Origin: Longitalea arenae
Lineage (GTDB): Bacteria > Bacteroidota > Bacteroidia > Chitinophagales > Chitinophagaceae
Length of the DNA stretch: 64,000 nt
Reading direction: 5' to 3'
Assembly: GCF_016924755.1 (NCBI RefSeq)
Contig: NZ_JAFFJX010000015.1
Location: 1 to 64,000, forward strand
Under the pieces are notes generated by a model, which searched no databases, had not been told where the DNA came from, and saw only the letters and a program-made list of their open reading frames with translations. Positions within the stretch are counted from its first letter, which is position 1; each line of letters starts with the position of its first letter. Of this stretch, positions 35,142-43,873 are shown one piece after another. A program made the translations under genes and the position numbers.

Positions 35142-35581
35142 GAATAAAATCTGTTTTATTTATAAATCTTCGAATCTGCAAAGGAAATCGATAAAGGCTG
35201 TTTACCAGTTTTTTGAAAGGCGGCCCAAAAATAAGGTTTTGTTTTGATACACGTATTAAGTACACGCTGACTCAAAAAAACACTAAAATTGTTTTATAAA
35301 TTGATGTTTTTTTTGCGAAACACTATTTTTTTTATCCATTATTGTGGTTTTATTAAGGAAACGGGTTTAGGGTATGCGGTTGAAGCTGAACGCCTTTTCG
35401 AGGTTCAAGATAGTAAATGTGTGAGAAAGAAATGCTTAATAAATTAAGCAACCGTATGCCTGCGGTTACAGCGCCTGTTGAATGAAAGCAAACGAAATAT
35501 TGTAAAGGAATATGAAACGCCCAGAGCCTGCATTTGATTATCATCCGGCGGGTATCTGGTTAAACGCAATAATAATTTTTA
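35142..35581. other. Divergent spacer pfkA / RmlD-like gene
   Basis: A 440-base AT-rich spacer, rich in poly-T and poly-A tracts around 35280-35350, with no gene or repeat array. It must contain the pfkA and reductase promoters. A near-match to the -7 box (TTCCTTTG, minus strand, about 35177-35184) lies ahead of pfkA. Confidence 0.4.
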
Positions 35582-36466
35582 ATGAAAGTATTGATCACCG
35601 GAGCTAATGGATTATTAGGTCAGCATTTGACCAAATTATTACTTGATAAGCACTATCAGGTAGTGGCAACAAGCCGGGGCGAATCGCGATTGCCATTTGA
35701 ACCATCAGCCAACTATACCTATCATCCAATGGATATTGCCGATGGAATGGAAACTGCTGCAATCATGAACCTCGAACGACCCGATGTAGTAGTGCATGCC
35801 GCAGCTATGACCCAGGTAGATGAATGTGAGCTGCGCCCGCAACAATGCGAACGGGTGAATGTGCAGGGTACTTCGCAGGTGCTTACAGATGCTGAAACTT
35901 TTAGCAGTCACTTCATTTATATTTCAACCGATTTTGTTTTTGATGGCGAGCGGGGAAATTATGCCGAAGAGGATGATACAAAACCGATCAGTTTATACGG
36001 CTTTACCAAACTGCAGGCTGAAAGTATGGTTGAAACCAGCGAGATCCCCTTCGCTATCGTGCGTACATGCCTCGTATATGGTAACCTGTTGAAAGGCACC
36101 CGCAGCAATATTGTAAGCTGGGTGAAACAAAGTCTTGAACAGAACAAAACCATTCAGGTAGTCAGCGATCAGCTGCGCACGCCCACCTATGTGGGAGACC
36201 TGGCAAAAGGCATTGCCCTGATCATTGAAAAAAAGGCGACCGGCATTTATCACATTTCGGGGAAGGACTGGTTAACGCCCTATGATATCGCTATTAAAAC
36301 GGCCCACAAATTCAAGCTCGATGCCAGCAAGATCGTGAAGGTGGATGCTTCTACCTTCAAACAACCTGGCCGCCGGCCATTGAAAACAGGGTTTGTTATA
36401 GAAAAAGCAAGAAAAGAATTAGGCTATGAACCTATGTCGTTTGATGAAGCGCTGAATTTAATTTGA
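35582..36466 (+). CDS. RmlD-like SDR family oxidoreductase
   Basis: A 294-residue NAD(P)-dependent extended SDR with the nucleotide-binding start GANGLLGQHL, the VHAAAMTQVDECE stretch, ISTDFVFDGERGNYAEED, and the active-site Y-x-x-x-K as YGFTKLQAE. The overall pattern is that of dTDP-4-dehydrorhamnose reductases (RmlD), which make dTDP-L-rhamnose. No other rhamnose genes are nearby, so a related sugar-nucleotide or general reductase function remains possible. The stop codon is embedded in an 8-base-period array. Confidence 0.85.
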   Translation: MKVLITGANGLLGQHLTKLLLDKHYQVVATSRGESRLPFEPSANYTYHPMDIADGMETAAIMNLERPDVVVHAAAMTQVDECELRPQQCERVNVQGTSQVLTDAETFSSHFIYISTDFVFDGERGNYAEEDDTKPISLYGFTKLQAESMVETSEIPFAIVRTCLVYGNLLKGTRSNIVSWVKQSLEQNKTIQVVSDQLRTPTYVGDLAKGIALIIEKKATGIYHISGKDWLTPYDIAIKTAHKFKLDASKIVKVDASTFKQPGRRPLKTGFVIEKARKELGYEPMSFDEALNLI

Positions 36467-36568
36467 CAATTTGATAATTTGATAATTCGATAATGTGATA
36501 ATGCCTTTTTCGATAACCCTGGTTTAATCAGCAAATCAGCACATCAGCAAATCAGCACATCAGAACAC
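36461..36568. repeat. Octad arrays across two convergent stop codons
   Basis: The left arm (36461-36500) has five units of the ATTTGATA type, beginning at the last sense codon of the RmlD-like gene. The right arm (36529-36568) has five units alternating CAGCAAAT and CAGCACAT and covers the stop codon of the convergent CtlX gene. The arms are in opposite orientation. Confidence 0.85.
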
Positions 36569-37459
36569 TTCTGCCATCATACACCTTGCACTGCCGCCGC
36601 CATTGGTTTCAATGGTGGTCAACGGCGCATGCAGTATGCGGTTATAAGTTTCCAGCTTTTTGATCTGCTCGGCACGTAACGACTGGTATGCCTGGGTAGA
36701 CATTACCAGCAGTTTTTCTCCGGCCCTGTTCTGCACCTGCAACATATTACCGGCAAAATGATTCATTTGTTCAAAGCTGATGGAGATCAGTTCTTTGCCC
36801 GTTTTACCGACATATTCCTGCACCATTTGAAACTCTGCATGGTTCGGCAGCGATTCCAGACAAATGACCACATACCGGTCAGCCACGCACATCATCACGT
36901 TGGTATGGTAAATGGCTTTACCGGCCCCATCCACCGCGGTGAACAAAACCGGGCGGTAACCCATCTTTTTACAGAAATCATCCAGTACGGTTTGGTTCGT
37001 GCGGGGCGAGAGGCAGGCATAGGCTATTTTATGATCGCGGTCGAGCACCATACTGCCAGTACCCTCCAGGAAAAGCTGTTCCTGCTCATAGCCCGACAGA
37101 TCAATTGTATTGGTGATCGCAAAGATTTCCTGCAGTTGTTTGATCACGGGCGGCTTACGTTCCTGTCGCCGGTTCTCGGCAAACATGGGATATAAACAAA
37201 TGGTGCCTTGTTCATGAAAGGAGATCCAGTTATTGGGAAAAACAGAATCCGGTGTATGCGGTTCGGGTGTATCGTCGATAACGGTGACAATTACGCCATT
37301 TTCACGCAACAGGGTCACAAAATTATCAAACTCTGCCTGGGCCTTTTCCTGAGCGGCTGCATCGGCGCCTGCCACCTGGAAAGCATTGTTCACCGCTGTT
37401 TGGGCATTGAAGCCGAAATTCACCGGCCTTATCATCAGAATGTGTGAAGTCGTTTGCAT
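36560..37459 (-). CDS. ctlX: Citrulline-utilisation hydrolase CtlX-like
   Basis: A 299-residue member of the amidinotransferase/deiminase superfamily (pentein fold) matching the CtlX type. Visible: MIRPVNFGFNAQTAVNN at the start, the DSVFPNNWISFHEQGTICLYPM motif, LFLEGTGSMVLDR, HTNVMMCVADRYVVICLESL with the active-site histidine, and the C-terminal GGGSARCMMAEV with the nucleophilic cysteine. CtlX proteins have been linked to citrulline breakdown. It follows the deiminase gene with a 6-base gap in one operon. The stop codon lies in an 8-base-period array. Confidence 0.85.
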   Translation of the reverse strand: MQTTSHILMIRPVNFGFNAQTAVNNAFQVAGADAAAQEKAQAEFDNFVTLLRENGVIVTVIDDTPEPHTPDSVFPNNWISFHEQGTICLYPMFAENRRQERKPPVIKQLQEIFAITNTIDLSGYEQEQLFLEGTGSMVLDRDHKIAYACLSPRTNQTVLDDFCKKMGYRPVLFTAVDGAGKAIYHTNVMMCVADRYVVICLESLPNHAEFQMVQEYVGKTGKELISISFEQMNHFAGNMLQVQNRAGEKLLVMSTQAYQSLRAEQIKKLETYNRILHAPLTTIETNGGGSARCMMAEVF

Positions 37460-37465
37460 AACGCA

Positions 37466-38917
37466 TTAATTTATATCTTCCCGAAGTAAAGGCATGCTCA
37501 TACAATGAAAACCACCGCGCGCCCGGGATAATTCGGCCGATGGAATCAATATCAGGGTGTTTTCCAGGTCGTCGGGCATCACTTCTTCCTTTTCAAACTG
37601 GTCGAGCAGCTCTTTTACATGTACGATCGTAAAACCTGCTTCCCGGAAAGCTTCTATGGTTTTATCGTTGCGATCGTAACCAAGTACCACGCCTTCCTTT
37701 AATGCCAGCAGGTTACAACTATCCGTCCATTGTTCACGGCTGTCGAAGGGGAACTGGTTGTTGCCGGAATAAATGAATTTTACTTTTGACTTGCATTCCA
37801 GGTCGTTCTCACTGATATCGATCAGCAGATCTTCGAGGTTATCGAAATACACCGGGTTTTCCGGGGCTTTCTTCCTGAACTGTATGATCCTGATCTTCTC
37901 TTCTCTTTTACTGCCTTCCAGGATGCGTTCTACCGCATCCGCCCCCTCGTGTTTAATTACTTTCTTGCTGAAGGACCCCAGCATTACCCACACGTTGCGT
38001 TTTACCTGGGTAAAGATGGTATCGATGTGCATATAATCGCGCCGGCGGGGTATTTTGATCACCGAGATCTTCTTCACGATGTTCTTTTCAAACAACATGT
38101 TTATCAGCAGGTGAACGGCTTCCATGGTGGTGCGTTCGCTTATACCAACCAGCAGGTGCTCTTTGTGTACGACCATTACATCTCCGCCTTCAAGCGTTAC
38201 TTTTTTTTCTTCACCGTCACCGGGCAACAGGAAATGGTGCACAATATCAGGTATCTCCAGGATATTGTCGCGATAGGCTGCAAAAAGCGGATGATTGAAG
38301 AAAATGTACTTGGCCAGCAGGGCTTCCCGGAAGCGGGCCGTTTTAGCCGGTTTGTTCAATAATACATATTCATTGATAACAATGCCAATGTCCCGGGTAA
38401 AAATAAAGTTGGGGATCGGCGGAAAGATCAGGTGATCGTCATCGATGCTGCCACTGATAATGGCCTTTGACAATAAAGGGGGCGATAGTTTCAACAACTG
38501 ATTCTCGGTGGCATAAGAACAGCCTTCCACCGCACAAACCGCCGAAACGATCTTCAGCTTTATCTCCTGGTCCTGCAGAATGTCGGCCAGCAACCACTCC
38601 AGTTCAACCACCTTATCTGACCCATAAAATGCTGAATTGCCTGGTTTGTAAAAGTCCCGGCTGCTTTCGGCGGCGTCTATTTCCCGCAGGCGGCCCCTGA
38701 TCTTTTGCGGATCCAGGAAATACAATAATATTTTGGTGTAATAATCATACTCTTTTTTACGCATGGTTTCCAGGTGCACAATGTCTTCAAACAACCAGTC
38801 CTGGGCTTTCGAAGGCACCACCTTGCCTACACCACTATCCGGACTATGTACTAATAATCGTCGCAGACGGCCGATCTCTGAACTAACCTGAACTATTTTC
38901 TTTTCTTTATGCGACAT
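37466..38917 (-). CDS. Arginine deiminase-family protein
   Basis: A 483-residue pentein-fold protein related to arginine deiminase. Signs are EIGRLRRLLVHSPD at the start, TRDIGIVINEY, LEGGDVMVVHKEHLLVGISERT (acidic guanidino-binding region), MHIDTIFTQV with the active-site histidine and the C-terminal RGGFHCMSMPL with the catalytic cysteine, matching the arginine deiminase family CMSMPL signature. It would turn arginine or a related guanidine compound into citrulline plus ammonia; the next gene would then degrade citrulline. The catalytic residues are intact but substrate choice is not provable from sequence. Confidence 0.85.
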   Translation of the reverse strand: MSHKEKKIVQVSSEIGRLRRLLVHSPDSGVGKVVPSKAQDWLFEDIVHLETMRKKEYDYYTKILLYFLDPQKIRGRLREIDAAESSRDFYKPGNSAFYGSDKVVELEWLLADILQDQEIKLKIVSAVCAVEGCSYATENQLLKLSPPLLSKAIISGSIDDDHLIFPPIPNFIFTRDIGIVINEYVLLNKPAKTARFREALLAKYIFFNHPLFAAYRDNILEIPDIVHHFLLPGDGEEKKVTLEGGDVMVVHKEHLLVGISERTTMEAVHLLINMLFEKNIVKKISVIKIPRRRDYMHIDTIFTQVKRNVWVMLGSFSKKVIKHEGADAVERILEGSKREEKIRIIQFRKKAPENPVYFDNLEDLLIDISENDLECKSKVKFIYSGNNQFPFDSREQWTDSCNLLALKEGVVLGYDRNDKTIEAFREAGFTIVHVKELLDQFEKEEVMPDDLENTLILIPSAELSRARGGFHCMSMPLLREDIN

Positions 38918-38974
38918 AGATCTATTAATTTTTTGCTGGTCTTTAATTAGTTATGCAGGGAAAAACAAGGGCAT

Positions 38975-38982
38975 CAAATATA
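38975..38982 (-). promoter_or_regulatory. Candidate -7 box of deiminase operon
   Basis: TATATTTG on the minus strand, 57 bases ahead of the ATG; no clear -33. Confidence 0.35.
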
Positions 38983-39045
38983 CCGAATCCGGCTTAACAG
39001 ATGAAAATTAATACGAACAAATGTTAGTTTTGTGATCAATTCCGT

Positions 39046-39053
39046 TATTTTTG
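39046..39053 (+). promoter_or_regulatory. Candidate -7 box of acyl-CoA dehydrogenase gene
   Basis: TATTTTTG followed by CGG, 23 bases before the ATG. A TTG at 39030-39032 is only 13 bases upstream, shorter than usual, so the -33 is doubtful. Confidence 0.45.
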
Positions 39054-39076
39054 CGGCCAAGTATTAAATTCGTGAT

Positions 39077-40231
39077 ATGCAATTTCAACTTACTGAAGAA
39101 CATTTAATGATCCAACAGGCTGCCCGCGATTTCGCCCAGAACGAGTGCCTGCCGGGGGTCATCGAACGTGATGAGCACCAGAAATTTCCCCGGGAACAGG
39201 TATTGAAACTGGCCGAACTGGGCTTTATGGGCATGATGGTGAGCCCCGATTATGGTGGATCGGGTATGGACACCATCAGTTATGTACTGGCCATGGAAGA
39301 GATCAGTAAGATTGATGCCAGCGTTAGCGTGTGTATGAGTGTAAACAATAGCCTGGTTTGCTGGGGGCTTGAAAAATTCGGATCGGAAGAACAAAAGCAA
39401 AAATACTTAACGCCGCTCGCACAGGGCCGGAAGAACGGAGAGCTGTTTATCGGGGCTTTCCTCTTAAGTGAACCGGAAGCCGGCAGCGACGCCACCTCGC
39501 AACGCACTTATGCCGAAGATAAAGGCGATCATTATGTATTGAACGGTACCAAGAATTGGATCACCAATGGGTCTTCTGCTTCCGTTTACCTGGTGATGGC
39601 GCAGACAGATATTTCCAAAGGAAGTAAAGGCATCAATGCATTTATTGTAGAAAAAAGCTGGCCGGGAGTAGCAGTGGGCGCCAAGGAAAATAAGCTGGGC
39701 ATTCGCGGCAGCGATACCCATTCCATCAGTTTTACGGATGTAAAAGTACCGAAAGAGAACAGGATTGGCGGCGATGGCTTCGGTTTTACGTTTGCCATGA
39801 AGACCCTGGCAGGGGGCCGTATTGGAATTGCGGCACAGGCATTGGGCATTGCCGGCGGAGCCTATGAGCTGTCTTTAAAATATTCGAAGGAAAGAAAGGC
39901 ATTTGGTAAGGAGATCATGCATCACCAGGCCATTCAGTTTAAGCTGGCCGATATGGCTACCCGCATCGAATGCGCCCGTTTATTGTGTTTAAAAGCCGCC
40001 TGGGAAAAAGACCAGCACCTCGATTATACATTAAGTTCATCCATGGCCAAAGTATTTGCCAGTGAAACAGCCATGTGGGTAACGGTGGAAGCCGTACAGG
40101 TACATGGCGGCTATGGCTATGTAAAAGAATACCACGTAGAACGCCTGATGCGGGATGCCAAGATCACCCAGATCTACGAAGGCACCAGCGAAGTGCAACG
40201 TATTGTAATCAGCCGCTCCATATTAAAGTAA
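39077..40231 (+). CDS. Acyl-CoA dehydrogenase
   Basis: A 384-residue FAD enzyme that puts a double bond into acyl-CoA in beta-oxidation or branched amino-acid breakdown. The family is plain from LSEPEAGSD (substrate and FAD contact), YVLNGTKNWITNG, the GRIGIAAQALGIA region, and QIYEGTSEVQRIVISR, in which the glutamate is the catalytic base. The composition resembles short-chain (butyryl-CoA) enzymes, but chain length preference is not proven. Monocistronic with its own terminator; the -7 box is 23 bases upstream. Confidence 0.94.
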   Translation: MQFQLTEEHLMIQQAARDFAQNECLPGVIERDEHQKFPREQVLKLAELGFMGMMVSPDYGGSGMDTISYVLAMEEISKIDASVSVCMSVNNSLVCWGLEKFGSEEQKQKYLTPLAQGRKNGELFIGAFLLSEPEAGSDATSQRTYAEDKGDHYVLNGTKNWITNGSSASVYLVMAQTDISKGSKGINAFIVEKSWPGVAVGAKENKLGIRGSDTHSISFTDVKVPKENRIGGDGFGFTFAMKTLAGGRIGIAAQALGIAGGAYELSLKYSKERKAFGKEIMHHQAIQFKLADMATRIECARLLCLKAAWEKDQHLDYTLSSSMAKVFASETAMWVTVEAVQVHGGYGYVKEYHVERLMRDAKITQIYEGTSEVQRIVISRSILK

Positions 40232-40260
40232 GGGCATTATTATTTACCGTCAATCAATGT

Positions 40261-40290
40261 ACCTTTGCCGCTCATAAGGCAAAGGTTTTT
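40261..40290 (+). terminator. Terminator after acyl-CoA dehydrogenase gene
   Basis: ACCTTTGCC (40261-40269) and GGCAAAGGT (40278-40286) form a perfect 9-bp stem with an 8-base loop, followed by T residues. A TACCTTTG inside it resembles a -7 box but is better read as stem. Confidence 0.75.
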
Positions 40291-40314
40291 ATCATTGAAT
40301 AAATTGAACTCTTG

Positions 40315-40995
40315 ATGGCGGTCAATAGAGAAGCTTACTTGGAAATTAAGGAACAGTTGCAGGCAAAAAAAGTAACCCTGGTTGCTGTATCCAAAACCAA
40401 ACCGGTTGCAGATATCCAGGAATTATATGACCAGGGGCATCGTGATTTCGGCGAGAACTATGTACAGGAACTGGCCGAAAAACAGCTGGTGCTGCCCAAT
40501 GATATCCGCTGGCATTTCATAGGACACCTGCAATCGAACAAGGTCAAATACATTGCTCCTTTCGTTCACATGGTACATGGCGTAGACAGCTATAAATTAT
40601 TGCTGGAAATAGATAAGCAGGCGCGTAAATCCGACCGGGTGATCAACTGCCTGTTACAGGTACACGTAGCCCAGGAAGAAACCAAGTTCGGTTTTAATGA
40701 AATAGAACTGGTGCAGGTCATCGATGCAGTGCATAAGTATAAACATGTAGGTGAGCTTCGGCATGTGCAGGTAAGGGGCCTGATGGGCATGGCTTCGCTT
40801 ACCGATGACATGGAGCAGGTACGCAGAGAATTCACTTATCTTAAAATGCTGTTCGACCATTTTGCTACTTTACCGGGTAACGCCGCTTTTGATACTCTAT
40901 CGATGGGTATGAGCAGTGATTACCAGCTGGCTATTGAAGAAGGAAGCAATATGGTTCGCATTGGCAGCCTGTTATTTGGCGCCCGCCAAAAATAG
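40315..40995 (+). CDS. YggS-family PLP-binding protein
   Basis: A 226-residue pyridoxal phosphate homeostasis protein (PROSC/YggS group), a carrier of PLP with no firm enzymatic activity. The PLP-linked lysine is in LVAVSKTKP, followed by RDFGENYVQELAEK, HFIGHLQSNKVK, LLQVHVAQEETKFGF and the C-terminal FDTLSMGMSSDYQLAIEEGSNMVRIGSLLFG. The ATG at 40315 is preferred over the TTG three bases upstream. It is monocistronic and closed by a terminator at 41131. Confidence 0.92.
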   Translation: MAVNREAYLEIKEQLQAKKVTLVAVSKTKPVADIQELYDQGHRDFGENYVQELAEKQLVLPNDIRWHFIGHLQSNKVKYIAPFVHMVHGVDSYKLLLEIDKQARKSDRVINCLLQVHVAQEETKFGFNEIELVQVIDAVHKYKHVGELRHVQVRGLMGMASLTDDMEQVRREFTYLKMLFDHFATLPGNAAFDTLSMGMSSDYQLAIEEGSNMVRIGSLLFGARQK

Positions 40996-41130
40996 CTTAT
41001 CGGATATTCCGGCATATTCATCGGGGTTTTATATTCAAACATCGAATTGATTATGAAGCAGGCACTGCACTGTATATCTTTGACTTACATAATTAAATAG
41101 TGTTTTTCATAGGTTATTGATTAATGGTAA

Positions 41131-41155
41131 AGGGCTGTTTCTACAGCTCTTTTTT
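41131..41155 (+). terminator. Terminator after YggS-family gene
   Basis: AGGGCTGT/ACAGCTCT stem (one wobble pair), TTCT loop, then T residues at 41151-41155. Confidence 0.75.
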
Positions 41156-41244
41156 CTTTTCCCCCAAACCGCATTTCATCAAGCAAACAGTGCAGTACCT
41201 GTAAGAGTTTATCCCACGCCGATTTTGTATATTTATTTAGCGGT

Positions 41245-42264
41245 ATGAATACGGCTGGTTTAATACAACGTTATTACCTGCATCATTTGCTTGGCTGGGG
41301 ACTGCTGTTCTTCGGATGGCATTTTTTCCGGTACCAGGATTATCCCCCCGGTAAAGGATGGTATATTACCTTTATAAAAGTGGCCGACCTGGCCCTGATG
41401 GTGTACCTCACCAATTACCTGCTTATTCCCCGTTTGCTGTATAAGAAAAGATACTTTCTGTTTGTCCTGCTATTTACTGCGCTGGTTTTTACGTTCAGCA
41501 TTGGCAAGATGTATATAGAAGCAGCCCTGCTGCAAAGCTCTTTTGACATCTGGGACCGGTTTAAAGTTCGGGTGTACGACAATGTGATCCCGCATTTTTT
41601 GCTGGTAAGCACCGGCGCAGCCATTAAACTGTTAACCGATCATGCGCATGCCCAGCGGCGGCTGGGTGAGATGGCTAAAGAAAAAGCCGAAACGGAATTG
41701 AATTTCTTGAGATCACAGATGAATCCGCACTTTTTATTCAATTCACTGAACACTATCTATTTTTTGATCGATAAACAGAATACAGAAGCCCGTACCACTT
41801 TATTGCAAATGGCCGGCCTGCTGCGTTACCAGTTGTATGATTGTAACCGCCATACCATAGAAATAGAAAAAGAAGTTCATTACCTGCAGGATTATATCCG
41901 CCTGCAGGAACTTCGAAAGGATAATCAATATGAAGTAGGCATCAGGGTAGGGGAGCAGGTAAAAGGCTTTCGTATCACGCCCCTGTTGCTGATTCCATTT
42001 GTTGAAAATGCGTTCAAGCATATTTCACACGACAGCCAGGAAAAGAATTTTATCAGGGTTGATCTGGAACGGCAAAACGGAACCTTTACTTTTATCGTTG
42101 AGAACTCGAAAGACGATCAGCAGCGCAGCACAGAACCAACAGGCGGCATCGGCTTAACGAATGTAAAGCGAAGGCTGGAATTATTGTATCCGGGTAAACA
42201 TGGCTTACAGATATTGAACAGTGCCCATAGATTTAAAATTGAACTGAACCTGCTGTTAACATGA
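41245..42264 (+). CDS. LytS-type sensor histidine kinase
   Basis: A 339-residue sensor kinase of the LytS/YehU family. The first 130 residues hold four hydrophobic segments. The signature RSQMNPHFLFNSLNTIYFL includes the phosphoacceptor histidine. A degenerate ATPase domain follows, with the N-box-like LLLIPFVENAFKH and the G-box GGIGLTNVKRRLELLY. Its stop codon overlaps the start of the LytTR regulator by four bases, so it is translationally coupled. Bacteroidota LytS/LytTR pairs control a few membrane or transport genes; the target is unknown here. Confidence 0.92.
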   Translation: MNTAGLIQRYYLHHLLGWGLLFFGWHFFRYQDYPPGKGWYITFIKVADLALMVYLTNYLLIPRLLYKKRYFLFVLLFTALVFTFSIGKMYIEAALLQSSFDIWDRFKVRVYDNVIPHFLLVSTGAAIKLLTDHAHAQRRLGEMAKEKAETELNFLRSQMNPHFLFNSLNTIYFLIDKQNTEARTTLLQMAGLLRYQLYDCNRHTIEIEKEVHYLQDYIRLQELRKDNQYEVGIRVGEQVKGFRITPLLLIPFVENAFKHISHDSQEKNFIRVDLERQNGTFTFIVENSKDDQQRSTEPTGGIGLTNVKRRLELLYPGKHGLQILNSAHRFKIELNLLLT

Positions 42265-42980
42265 TCCTCCGCTGCGTTATAATCGATGATGAACCTATCG
42301 CCCGGAAAGGGTTGAAGGAGTATATGCAGGATGCATCGTTCCTGCAGCTGGCGGGGGAATTTGATAATCCGTTAAAGGCAGCCGAGCTGTTGACGAAAGA
42401 AAAGATCGACCTCTTGTTCCTCGACATACAAATGCCCAGGATGACGGGGCTGGAATTTCTAAAGACCCTGGTTTACCCACCCATGGTGATATTCACTACG
42501 GCTTATCCGCAATATGCCGTGGAAGGTTTTGAGTGGAATGCCATCGATTACCTGTTGAAACCATTTTCGTTTGACCGTTTCTGGAAGGCGGTATCGAAAG
42601 CGCGTAATATGCATGAAGCCATAACCCAACCTGGGGGCAGAACTCACGAAGATCCGGGTTACTTTTTTATAAAAGCGGATAATAAGCTGGTGAAGATCCA
42701 GTACGATGATATTTTATTTATAGAAGCATTGGAGAATTATGTAGCAGTGCATACAACAACGAAAAAGTATATCACTTATCTCACTTTTCACAGCATTGAA
42801 AGCCATTTACCTGCCAGCCGTTTCATTCGTACGCATAAATCATATATTGTGGCAGCCGCAAAGGTCGAAAGCATTGAAGGGAATGAAATAAGTATTGGAG
42901 CACACCATATTCCCATCAGCCGCACCGAACGGGAAGCTGTACTGCAACAATTGATACAGAACCGGTTACTGCGGCGATGA
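42261..42980 (+). CDS. LytTR-family response regulator
   Basis: A 239-residue regulator partnered with the LytS-type kinase. The receiver domain has DDEPIARKG at the start, the phosphoacceptor aspartate in LLFLDIQMPRMTG, and the conserved lysine of YLLKPFS. The C-terminal LytTR DNA-binding domain (about 135-235) is typical: FIKADNKLVKIQYDDILFIEALENYVAVHT then the FHSIESHLPASRFIRTHKSYIV region. It overlaps the kinase gene by four bases. Confidence 0.94.
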   Translation: MILRCVIIDDEPIARKGLKEYMQDASFLQLAGEFDNPLKAAELLTKEKIDLLFLDIQMPRMTGLEFLKTLVYPPMVIFTTAYPQYAVEGFEWNAIDYLLKPFSFDRFWKAVSKARNMHEAITQPGGRTHEDPGYFFIKADNKLVKIQYDDILFIEALENYVAVHTTTKKYITYLTFHSIESHLPASRFIRTHKSYIVAAAKVESIEGNEISIGAHHIPISRTEREAVLQQLIQNRLLRR

Positions 42981-43044
42981 TATTACCAAAATATTATTTT
43001 AGTCACAATCCATACGTTTGGGTTACCTTTTTCCGTTTTTTGTA

Positions 43045-43052
43045 TAAATTTG
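43045..43052 (+). promoter_or_regulatory. Candidate -7 box of small secreted protein gene
   Basis: TAAATTTG, with a TTG at 43018-43020 (24 bases upstream, slightly long). The ATG is 142 bases downstream, implying a long untranslated leader. Confidence 0.4.
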
Positions 43053-43194
43053 CAACAGAATTAATCGTTCTTTTAACTCCTTCCACTCAACGCTGCTTGC
43101 CTTCTCTGGTTAATCAGCCGCTTGCCAAGCTTGCCTAGTTTATAAACGATTTGCTTTCATATTAATAATTTTTGTATCTAAAAACAAAACGAAT

Positions 43195-43602
43195 ATGAAA
43201 TCAATCATGCTTAATGCTATTTCTTCAGGAAAGAAATCAGCTTTATTACTGGTGGCGGTTTTAATAACCCTCACATCTGCGTCAGCGAAAGTTGCTGATT
43301 CTACGATCGATGATGAAAATGCTACTGTATCGTGCCTTAAAATGGAAGAAGGCCAGATCTACTTTAATGTTAAGTTCGAGAACGCTGACGGTGGCCGTTT
43401 CGATGTACTGGTAAATGACGTTAATGGCGACAACCTGTACCGGGCTACTTTCAACGGCAAGAATTTCAGTAAAGTATTCAGAGCGCCGGTTGAAAATGGT
43501 AAACTGGTGATCATCATCCGTGACAGCAACAACAAAAGCCACAAATTTGAGCTGGCCACTGAATCGAAAATGGTTCAACAGATCTATGTAAAAAGAATGT
43601 AG
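43195..43602 (+). CDS. Small secreted protein of unknown function
   Basis: A 135-residue protein with a long N-terminal segment and signal peptide ending about SASA (residue 31). The mature part (about 100 residues) has a beta-sandwich-like pattern (EEGQIYFNVKFENADGGRFDVLVNDVNGDNLYRATFNGKNFSKVF, then KLVIIIRDSNNKSHKFELAT). One cysteine is present. I do not recognise a family, though short secreted proteins of this kind are common in Chitinophagaceae. The gene is preceded by a clear -7 box and a long leader, so it is likely expressed. Confidence 0.65.
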   Translation: MKSIMLNAISSGKKSALLLVAVLITLTSASAKVADSTIDDENATVSCLKMEEGQIYFNVKFENADGGRFDVLVNDVNGDNLYRATFNGKNFSKVFRAPVENGKLVIIIRDSNNKSHKFELATESKMVQQIYVKRM

Positions 43603-43682
43603 TAACTGACGCTTTTGCGCAGTATGGCTATAATCGAGGATCTTACACTGAACACGAATTTGTTTTGTCATAGCTGCCCTTA

Positions 43683-43713
43683 AGTTTCATTCCGGTTTAA
43701 TCGGAATGAAACT
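43683..43713. repeat. Perfect 12-bp inverted repeat before glnS
   Basis: AGTTTCATTCCG (43683-43694) and CGGAATGAAACT (43702-43713) are exact reverse complements with a 7-base loop. No T tract follows; instead a GC-rich segment with eight consecutive G (43721-43728). It lies in the spacer between the small secreted protein gene and glnS. It could be a weak terminator or an RNA hairpin. It does not belong to the 7/8-base arrays. Confidence 0.6.
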
Positions 43714-43844
43714 CGCCGGAGGGGGGGGCGATTTGTCCCTAATAAGCCAAAGCGTTTCGCACGCTGCAGTGGCTGACCGGCGAAAAAAAATCCAATCCCT
43801 GCGAGAAGGATCGTTTGCACTCCCACTAAGCCGCCAGAATTACG

Positions 43845-43852
43845 TAAATTTG
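43845..43852 (+). promoter_or_regulatory. Candidate -7 box of glnS
   Basis: TAAATTTG, 21 bases before the glnS ATG. A TTTG at 43814-43817 lies too far upstream for a usual -33. Confidence 0.4.
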
Positions 43853-43873
43853 CCAAATTCAATTTATTGAGTT

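Noticed and set aside
40260-40267. TACCTTTG as a promoter of the YggS-family gene
   Set aside because: It is the left arm of a perfect 9-bp terminator hairpin; kept as terminator.
43680-43862. 60-residue minus-strand frame before glnS
   Set aside because: It overlaps the hairpin and G run and the glnS promoter; no protein features.
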